Shown here piece after piece: positions 56,257-64,000 of a stretch of DNA of 64,000 bases; the stretch's first letter is position 1; each line of letters starts with the position of its first letter. Made by a program: the position numbers and the translations under genes. Under the pieces are notes generated by a model, which did not search any database, was not told the origin of the DNA, and saw only the letters and a program-made list of their open reading frames with translations. The DNA is from Phyto melanocephala (lineage: Eukaryota; Arthropoda; Insecta; Diptera; Rhinophoridae), in contig OW799234.1 of the NCBI GenBank assembly GCA_941918925.1, positions 93,785,978 to 93,849,977 of the forward strand, read 5' to 3'.

Positions 56257-56715
56257 ATGCTAAATATTGGCGATATGTTCCTAATACAAATGCAGCAGTT
56301 GAATGCCTTCTCCTTGAAAAATTTTATAATAGATATGCTCAAAAGTTTAAGGGATGTTCTAACTTTTAAAACCGTTTACAGGATTAAGTATAAATGGCAT
56401 AAGATGTGCCACAATTTTTCTTCAATATGTACAAAGCAACACAACACATTGTGTTTGTGGAAAAATGTGGCTATACCAAATAGCTTAGATAAAGTCAAAC
56501 ATATTGATGACCTAAAAGCAGTCACAATTAGATCCATGATTGATACTTTTGTGATACCCGCCTCCACAGAAAAATAGTTTTCACAACTCAAAAACAAACC
56601 CAAGTACGAAAAACCGAGCATATTATCCTAACGGCTACGTGAGATACACTCGAAAGATCTTGAAGAAAATTTCCCATCAGATGACGGGCTCTTAGCGCTC
56701 TTAAAACCAACTTAA
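56257..56715 (+). pseudogene. hAT transposase C-terminal (dimerisation) remnant
   Basis: The open stretch ends VIPASTEK, then a TAG, FSQLKNKPKYEKPSIL, a TAA, and LREIHSKDLEENFPSD. This order, P.(A)ST.(K/R)(S)FS.LK followed by a short helix and L....I....... hydrophobic/acidic end, matches the hAT C-terminal dimerisation domain (Dimer_Tnp_hAT). The two stops disable it. The N-terminal half of the frame (56257-56500) shows no motif I can place. Confidence 0.5.
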
Positions 56716-57181
56716 AGTAGAAAATATATTACACAGCCTCAAACTCCTCCTCGTCGTGACAACTTCTATCTTTAGAAGTAATTGAAAAGGAAATTTAATC
56801 TTCTATCATATGCTTTCAAAATACAGTGTCTATTTAGAGCACAAACAAGGCGCTGCATTAAAAAGCGAGAGAATCTTATAAGTACTCGTTTGATGATCGT
56901 CAATTGGGGGCTACTTCTGTTTTACTTTTTCATAATTATCAGTTTCCACAGAACATGATTTTATGTGGATCTTTACATAACAGAAGTTTATATGTCAAAC
57001 TCTCCTGAATGAAAAAGAGCATCATTTTTTGCTAGTCCATCTTAAATGCACTTTTGTAATTACCTAGAGCGGTCAGGTAGCCATCTGAGTCACCAGCAAC
57101 TTAATAGCAACATGACTGTCAGCAAAAATATAAACGCGAATATTATTTAAGTATAATTTATAATATCTCAACCAGTTTAAG
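56716..57181. other. Spacer without a recognisable gene
   Basis: No motif was recognised. Confidence 0.35.
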
Positions 57182-57390
57182 GTGCCCCAGTGGACTAGTC
57201 AGTAGTTTGGGGGTTGCGGGTTAGATTCCCGCAAGAGACTCTGGACTAGTCTGCTGCTCTTTCTCTTCTATTCTAACTGTTTCTATTCTTACTCTATTCT
57301 TCTCCTTATTTTCTATATTAAGGCGTGACAATGGACCGTTATGGTTTTCGGGGTATGGGTAACTTTGCACCAGCCTTACCTACTTACCTG
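57182..57390 (+). mobile_element. tRNA-derived SINE, second copy
   Basis: GGTGCCCCAGTGGACTAGTC, then GGGGGTTGCGGGTTAGATTC, AGACTCTGGACTAGTCTGC, the pyrimidine-rich stretch, AAGGCGTGACAATGGACCG and a CCTTACCTACTTACC tail match the element at 49278-49562. It has a single head, and about 14 bases between the A-box- and B-box-like blocks are missing. The B-box reads GGTTAGATTCC. Confidence 0.7.
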
Positions 57391-57479
57391 TCTTAATCAG
57401 TTTACTGCCCTTTTCATTGCCAATATGTCAATAGAAAGCTAAAATAAACCGGTAGCCTAGAAGACTTCTTAGATTAAAA

Positions 57480-57830
57480 GAGGGTAAAGAAGCTACCACC
57501 GACCACCTTCTCTAATTTTGATCCGTGAGCATAAACCTCCAGATGGCCACCCGCTGCATCGAGTAATGCCAATTCTGTAATTCATACAGAGGATCACCTG
57601 TTAAAGAAGAAATACACGTTTTCAGGGGCGCCTGCTTAGCCATCTGATCCGCAGGTAGCCGGTTTAATATGGAAAATAATTCTTTTGCAGGCATCTTCCC
57701 AGCAAAAATTACTGCATACCCGGAAGCAGGTTTGTAAGGGAGAGATAAATGTACTCTCGTTTCCCAACCTGCTTCAGGAAGGCATGATTTTTATATGAGA
57801 TGTCCCACTTGGTAGGGCTCTTTGATGCTC
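57480..57830 (-). pseudogene. LINE RNase H region remnant
   Basis: The minus strand reads AVIFAGKMPAKELFSILNRL, PADQMAKQAPLKT and, in another frame, LEVYAHGSKLEKVVGGS. The last resembles the RNase H start (Y.DGSKL...VG.G) of R1/I/Jockey-like LINEs, with His replacing the catalytic Asp. The upstream block (family P..AL..L..LLP.D....) is the linker between RT and RNase H. Frame changes show decay. Confidence 0.5.
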
Positions 57831-59970
57831 TAATTATTTGCTATTTTCACACATGGTTAATGCAGTAATATCATGTCTCTTTTATGTGTTTTTAAGAACT
57901 ACAGTAAAGAGAGGTAATCACTCGCTTACATTTCTGCATCCTCGTAAGCGAGAGAAGTTGCAGTAAGTTATTTTGTAAAAAAAGAAATATATCTAATAGA
58001 AATTTCTGACTTCCATTTATAGCACCCTCGAATGCGCTAATAAGAAGGCATGATCTTTTTTTACTGCTTACCGATACAAAATAAATTTTTTCTGGGTTGC
58101 CAAGAACTGGTTTTAATATAAATTTATAAACATTCGAAACTTTTGTAAATTTAAATTAAGCCATGTTTTTTAGGATGATGTTTTAAAAAAAAGGTGATAG
58201 ATTTATGAAAATATCATGCAACATATATCATTTATAAATATATCATCTAAATTTCTTGATCTTTTTATTGATTATATAGGATTTTTTCAAGCTTGTGATC
58301 AACTTTTTTGGATTTTTTATAAAAAATTATTTATTATTAACCAATATTTCGCTACCAAAAAATGGGTAGCTTCTTCGGGGTAATATCCTATATATCATTT
58401 ATATTTATTTGACACATTCACTTATATTATTCAACAATAAGTTGAAAGTAAAATTTTATTTAAAAGATCTTTTTTTAACAATATTGTATTAAGAATTATT
58501 TGTTACATGACTTTATGAAGAAAAATTTGTATGATCATCTACAGTGTTGCTAACAAATTTTTAGTGCTTTAATATGATTACGATTTTAGAATTTTAAACG
58601 CTTTTTATGGCTACATATATGTGGCAATGTATTAAGTAATTAGGAACTAAGTATCGGGTAATTTACCAACTTTTAGGGGAACTAAATACTTAACGGCCAT
58701 ATCAGATAAAACTTCGTCACTTTGCGTTAGTTTTCTAATTTTGAGAAAAATGTGTAAAGCAAGAGATTTATGACACATTAAAAACTTTGATAACACTTAA
58801 ACATTGTTGGTTTACCTACAAAAGCGGTTAGAAATTTTTACAACAAAGTATTTGTTATTTTTAGTTTAATTAAAATGTAGTAAAAGTATAAATAATTTTA
58901 TTATCACATACAAATTTAACACAAAATTAATGAAAATTACACCAACTGATTGTCAAAGCGCGAAAATAGATGAGAGTTGCCATACTTTTCTCTTCGCGCT
59001 GCGTTAAAAGTACTTTATGTGACATGTTTCGTAAAAGTAGGTACATTTCATTTTTGGTGTTAAAGTAAAGCAAAAGTTTTATCTGACATAGAATTAAGTA
59101 TATAATTGCTGCTTTGTGAAGTTTTTTTTTGGAATTAGTTAAAAATTTTACTCATTAAAAATGTATATATGAAACACGTAGCAAAACACATGTTATCTGA
59201 CAAAACTGCGGAAACTGTTAAAAAATCATTCACAATAATATAAAGAAACTTTCGAAATTTTCTCTTTGAACTTGAAGGTAAGAGAAAACTTTATTAAGAG
59301 GTTAAACATTTAAGATCAGTTCTACGAGAGAAAATAGATTAAACACTTTCTGGAAAATCACAATGTTAACAAATAAGTTGGCAGTTTGCGCAGGAATTTC
59401 TATGAGGAAACACACGATTTTCACATAATTTAAATGACTGCAAGATATTACGATATTTTAAAAATAAATTTTTTATAATAAAAATACATATGTACACAGA
59501 TATGTATGTATGTTTTTAAGAAAGTCATGGATAAAAGGCAAATTATAGAAGTGACAAGTGATACACATTTAAGAAAAATAAATAAATTTGACAATTTATT
59601 AAATAAATAAATAAATATGTATGTAAATGTTTAGAAAGATCTACAAACACAAACATTTTGCTTTTGTGTGTATTTACGTATATGTAAATATATTATGTAC
59701 GAGTATTCGAAGGAAAAATCAATTCATGCAAAACAAATCTAATAAAAGAAACAAACAAATTTATACACAAAATCGTATAAAAGTGTGAATAAAAAAAAAA
59801 AAAAATACTTGCAAAATGAGTCCTGTAAAAGAAAAATAAATTATCTAAAGCAAAGAATGTACAAAAGACATTAGAAAGTAACTACAAGAACACAAATAAG
59901 AGAAGCAAGTAAAAGAATATCAATTGTCTTTTTCTTTTTCCATTTAAATTGCTTACGCTTACTTTTACAG
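57831..59970. other. AT-rich DNA; contains hairpin family 2
   Basis: No gene was recognised. The hairpin at 58333-58387 is the only structured element seen. Confidence 0.4.
58333..58387 (-). ncRNA. Hammerhead-like fold, family 2, best copy (D)
   Basis: Minus strand: ATATTACC, CCGAAGA, A, GCTACC / loop / GGTAGC, GAAA, TATT, GGTTAATAAT. Stem II has 6 perfect pairs, and ATATTACC can pair with GGTTAATAAT with one bulge. Core U4 is C here. The same order as family 1 is kept, including one unpaired base before stem II, although the sequences are otherwise unrelated. Confidence 0.28.
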
Positions 59971-60680
59971 ACCAGACGGACACGCGGACAGGCACATTGT
60001 TTATAAATTGTTATATGTTCTTTGTTTTTTTTTTTTTCAATTATCTTGTAAAATTTTTTTTATATTTTGTGTTTATAAATTTGTGGTTGTGATAAAAATT
60101 TTAAAAAATTTTATTTCGGTGGTGTTTCAAAATAAATAAAAATATCATGTGTTTAATTATGGGCTAAAATATTAAAATAGAAAAAGTTAACAACAAGTCA
60201 TATAGTACATGTATTTGACTTAATATCCAACACGCAAACGCTTTAAAAAAACACACCTATTTTTGTTTGTCAAAACTTTATAATAAATTAAATAGACTAA
60301 TTTTAAGTAAAAATAAAAAGTGATTAATTTCCAATAAAATTAAAAAAAGAAAATTTGATTAAGATAATTTCATGCTGATTCTGATAAAAAGAAACGTTCT
60401 ACGTTGATGATAAAAATTTTTAGTATTTCTAAAAGTGTTTGATGCTAAATTGAAACCACCAATAAAACCAAGCAAAAACAGTGTGAAAATAAACACTGAA
60501 AATGTATACAAAAATTATAATTTGAAATCTGAAGTAGTTTCGAATTAAAATACATAAGTGATTTTACTAAAAGAAATCGAAATTTTGATTTAGAAGGTGT
60601 TAAGAGAAACAATTAAAAAAAAAACAATAACAAAAATAATATTTTAAAAATGGCAAATGTTCTAGAAAAAAATGAAAACA
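59971..60680 (+). other. Candidate 5' exon of a host gene (untranslated plus first codons)
   Basis: A pyrimidine-rich tract ending CTTACTTTTACAG (59958-59970) resembles a splice acceptor. It is followed by about 680 bases of A-rich, mostly ATG-poor sequence resembling fly 5' untranslated regions, then an ATG with favourable context and a strong donor GTAAGTC at 60681. The acceptor may be chance, and transcription could start inside this stretch instead. Confidence 0.3.
60650..60680 (+). CDS. Candidate first coding exon, gene not recognised
   Basis: ATG at 60650 lies in TAAAAATGGC, a good fly start context, and is followed by ten codons (MANVLEKNEN) plus one base before GTAAGTC, a near-perfect splice donor. 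The exon is 31 nt, leaving phase 1. No stop intervenes. No matching second exon is visible in the remaining 3.3 kb, which holds transposons, so the intron would extend beyond the window. I do not recognise the peptide. It is far too short to prove coding; the support is the combination of start context and donor. Confidence 0.33.
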
Positions 60681-61155
60681 GTAAGTCATGGTATTTGAAT
60701 TGCAATAATCAATTATCCAAAAATAAGATAAATTATTTTAAGTAAAAGAAAGCATAATAATGAAACAGGTAACGCTTAGAAATTAATAATATAGTAATTA
60801 CAGCCAAACCTGAAAAAGACGGTCAACGTTTTTAGGCTGTCAAAAATTCTCATGTCCATACGACTTGTATAAAGCAAATCGAAATAGCGCGGGGGTAACG
60901 TTTTGCAATTAGCAAATACAATTTTGACAAGGCGTTAGTTATGGAAGTTGGCTGAAGTACACTTGTGTTGTTTTTTTGTAATTAATAAAAAATAACGCCA
61001 TATTAGTCATTCTCAGTTCAATTTAGCGGTTTTGTCTCTATTTTATTTCTATTTGGCGATTTTTTTTTTAAAACATATGTAAGTTAACGGTACTGTTCAA
61101 TGCTTCAATGCTCTTGTTTATATTTTTCACTTAGCACAATACTTGACACTCTTGT
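60681..61155. other. Spacer, possible intron start
   Basis: No gene or repeat was recognised. Confidence 0.35.
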
Positions 61156-61667
61156 TTACCCACCGTTGCCACATGCAAGTGCAAGTGAAAAAAAACCAAT
61201 ACACTAACACTTTTTACTAACACAACCTTTGGCAACCTGCGACTCAGCTTGCGAAGAAATTTTTAAGCAAGTAAAATTTTTACAGTTACGGCAAGTAAAG
61301 TGACAAGCTGAAAAACAGTGTTGTCTAATACTGAGTTTTTTGTTAAATTATAAATATTCATTTAAAATGTAAGTTTTAATATAAATATCAATTTTTAATA
61401 AAAAAAAATTATATTGAAAAGTTATATGTCTATAGGCCACTATTGAACGGCTATTGACAACACTTAATTACCAATTGAAGCAGCGCTATTTGTTTTAAAT
61501 TTGTTTGAAATTTATTTGCTGACGACATTTTAAAAATTAACTTGTACTGTGCTGTGTAGCCACTCAAAAAATGTTTGTGTTTTTTTTTTGGCATTTCTCC
61601 TGATTTTCGTTAGTAATACGTATACACTACTTGCAAGTAAATACTTGCTTGTGGCAACGTAGGGTAA
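61156..61667. mobile_element. MITE with imperfect inverted repeats of about 28 bp
   Basis: The left end TTACCCACCGTTGCCACATG (then CAAGT) is matched by the reverse complement of the right end, TTACCCTACGTTGCCACAAG (then CAAGT). GCAAGTAAATACTTGC near the right end is itself a hairpin. No coding frame and no clear target duplication. A hAT-like affinity is possible from the GTTGCCA core but unproven. Confidence 0.6.
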
Positions 61668-61769
61668 GGTTCGGTTGTTAGATATTTTTTTTTATGTGAT
61701 TATTGAGGTACTACAAACTCGGTACTGCCAAAACTTTTTCTCCTTTCCCCGCCATGTGTCACACCGCAC

Positions 61770-62225
61770 AGTGGTATTTCCTACAACGATGAAATTTTGC
61801 ACAAAATTTTCAAATTTAAGTAGAAAAGAAAAATTCAAAAAAAATTTTAAATCCGTCGACTCCTAGGAGTACCTCCCTTGGATCGCCAATTTTTCCACGA
61901 ATTTTTGTCCTCAATGTATAGGTCGCAATTCTTCATAGAATTTTACTAAATTTGGCATACGTCTATTAGTTGATCTAACAAAAAGCTCGACTAATTTTGG
62001 TTTGAATCCGTTGACTCCTAGGGATACCTCCTTTTGACCGCCAATTTTTTCACTTAATTTACTTTTGAATGTATAGGCCGTAATCCTCAATATAATCTGA
62101 TGAAATTCGGCATACGTCTATAAATTTATACAAGAAAAAGTTCTGATAATTTTAGTTGTTTAATTTTAGTTCGGTTGAAGTCCGTCGATTCCTAGGGTAC
62201 CTCCCTTGGACCTCCATTTTTCCAT
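61770..62225 (+). repeat. Tandem repeat, three units of about 155-172 bp
   Basis: CCGTCGACTCCTAGGAGTAC at about 61853, CCGTTGACTCCTAGGGATAC at about 62009 and CCGTCGATTCCTAGGGTACC at about 62181 each lead into CTCC.TTGGA..(G)CCA.TTTTTCCA. Between them, GATGAAATT...GGCATACGTCT and ATGTATAGG.CG.AATCCTC-like blocks also recur. No coding function is apparent. Confidence 0.8.
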
Positions 62226-63163
62226 CATCATGGTCATCAGCAAGTGATACTTCAAATATGTCTTAAAAAAATTTCATAATATTCAAAATGAATTATTTTT
62301 AATTAATTTAATTTTTAAAGATGTAATATACTTTCTAACCAAGTCGCATTTTTCCAAAGGAAATAAGATTTGGTTTTATGCGCTTCTCCCCAACGATTTA
62401 AAAAATGTCCAAAATACCGATTTAGAACTGCATTTTTCACTATTTCAACTTGATCAATAGTAAGCACCGAATTTTTCTGTTTTATAAAATTTGTTAACAA
62501 ATCGACATTTTAACCACAATCAATAAGTTCCTGGCACAATTCATTACATGACTCAGAAAATAAAATCATTTTTAGAATTATACTTTAAATTTTATTACAA
62601 TACTTATTAACGTTAACTATTAACTCGTTTTCAAAATTTATTATAAATTGTTCTTATAATTAATAACTTAAGTTTCTTTAAAAGGTTATGCCAAAAGGTA
62701 TGCAAAACATTTTTAAACCAAATACTAGAGTGAAATATTCGTGACTTTCTTACTAAATTTGGATTTTTTTTAAAAGATTGACAAGAGTTGGAGAATTTTT
62801 TGACTAATTCGAAAGAAGAGCCTTTTACCTTTCATTTTGTTATACTGAGAGGACAAATGTAAACGGAGCTATTTGACTTTTTCTCCGACGAAAACAGCCA
62901 ATGCTGGATTTTTAAGGACAAATGTGATGCACTCATACCTCCCAAGCTATGTACGCAATAAGTTTTTCTTTTCCTTTAAATTAAAAACAAGGCTTCGGTT
63001 TTAAATAAAATCGACACTCAGATTTTTCCGCTCGAAATATATTCGATATATAAATATCTGCATTTGCACAAAATTACCATATATTTCCCTTTCACAACAT
63101 TAACCTGATTTCAAACGATCTTTTCTAACAATATACATACATATATCTTAAAAGAAATGCAGA
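62226..63163. other. AT-rich spacer
   Basis: The minus-strand open frame at 62315-62500 (61 residues, LTIDQVEIVKNAVLNRYFGH) has a protein-like composition but matches nothing I know. No other feature was found. Confidence 0.35.
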
Positions 63164-64000
63164 TTTTTATACCCGCCCCCAAAAAAATGGTGGGGGTATA
63201 TTCATTTTGTCATTCCGTTTGTAACACATCGAAATATCCATTTTAGACCACATAAACTATATATATTCTGAATCAGGGTTTGATTTGATGACGATCTAGC
63301 TATGTCCGTCCGTCTGTCCGTCTGTTGAAAGCACGATAGAGGTCGCACCGAAAAAGCTAGGGGGCTCAAATTTTGCCAGAATCTTTCTTATAGATAAGGT
63401 TTGTTTGGTATTGAAAATGGGCTAAATCGAAATATTAGGAAGAGAGTTATAGCTCGAAAAGCAAGAGTAGGTCGAAAAAACCGTGTCCTTCAAACATCGA
63501 ATAAAATGAAATTGTGTCCAAACACATTAACGTAGGCTCATGAAACTTCGAATATATATTTCCTGAGTAAAAACAATATCTTTCCATGAAAATTATTTAA
63601 ATCTATGTATTAGGAGAGGAGTTATCGATCAAAATGTACGAAAATTTACACCGCACAGTGTATTTTTCGGTATATTTAAAAACAAAAACGTCATAAAAGC
63701 AACAAAATTGGATCTACGACTCTGAAATTTTGCACACATGGCTTTTTGGTCAAATGCTTTGTTCTAACAAAAAATCAATGTGCCACGCCTACTTTTACGC
63801 CCACCTCCCATATAACGTTTTACCCAAAATTCATATAATTTCTCTATTAATATAGATTTTGGAATAAAAAAGGACTATATTGAAACATCTAGGTAGTACT
63901 CATTGGCAAAAATAACTTTGACACGCCTACTATAACGCCCACTTTTCACGTTATATACCGTTAATGAAATTTAAAAGCTCATAAAACCGCCAAAATTAGA
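63164..64000 (-). mobile_element. DINE-1/mini-me-like composite repeat, copy 4, cut by the window end
   Basis: This is the reverse complement of the right-hand part of copies 1-3: TTTTTATACCCGCCCCCAAA end, (GTCY)n as GTCCGTCCGTCTGTCCGTCT near 63306, the conserved tail, then the beginning of the 288-bp unit region (CACTTTTACGCCCACCTCCC near 63790 and CCTACTATAACGCCCACTTT near 63930). The rest lies beyond the window. Confidence 0.78.

Noticed and set aside
61315..61462. AGTGTTGTC ... GACAACACT inverted pair as a tiny hAT MITE
   Set aside because: Only about 9-11 bases are inverted, no target duplication is seen, and it lies inside the better-supported MITE at 61156-61667.
1..64000. CRISPR array, bacterial operon, riboswitch or phage system
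   Set aside because: Repeats here are tandem or dispersed eukaryotic elements; base composition, splice-like signals and TE families are those of an insect, and no short regularly spaced repeats with unique spacers occur.

Overview
The window looks like intergenic or intronic DNA from a higher fly (Diptera, probably a calyptrate/schizophoran). It is very AT-rich. Almost every recognisable piece is a transposable element of a kind common in flies: a BEL/Pao LTR retrotransposon, Tc1/mariner copies, hAT and Harbinger-like MITEs, a Helitron, DINE-1/mini-me-like (Helentron-type) repeats carrying (GTCY)n arrays, a tRNA-derived SINE, and decayed LINE reverse transcriptases. I found no complete host gene. 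The best host-gene candidate is a short first coding exon near 60650.

Layout. 1-6048: AT-rich DNA with a TIR-bounded AT-rich repeat, a LINE RT remnant, a foldback-like element and a MITE with perfect 40-bp TIRs. 6049-13724: a mariner copy split by a nearly intact BEL/Pao element (6879-13487). The BEL element has identical 187-bp LTRs, a 5-bp target duplication GTTCG, and one gag-pol frame broken only by two stop codons. 13725-18990: AT-rich DNA with a second AT-rich repeat that holds two hammerhead-like hairpin repeats. 18991-22475: an RTE-like LINE tail, a non-autonomous Helitron with 121-bp tandem units, and a MITE with a TTA duplication. 22476-25245, 35480-37607, 42975-45396 and 63164-64000 (inverted, cut by the window edge): four copies of one composite repeat built from 288-bp tandem units. 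The three copies that reach far enough also carry an internally deleted mariner. A shorter relative lies at 39741-40491. 26044-27955, 52025-52974 and 53575-54115 are further mariner remnants. 32195-33383 and 41661-42564 are hAT-like elements. 49278-49562 and 57182-57390 are SINE copies. Non-LTR fragments lie near 50907 and 57480.

The elements are nested and give a relative chronology: BEL inside mariner, mariner inside the DINE-like repeat before that repeat spread, a foldback element inside a LINE and another inside a Tc1/mariner copy. The most unusual signal is a hammerhead-ribozyme-like fold (CTGANGA, hairpin, GAAA, self-complementary stem III, closing stem I). It recurs in two sequence-unrelated dispersed repeat families; the best copy is at 38983-39030. 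All sequence comparisons were made by eye. No search, alignment or folding program was run.
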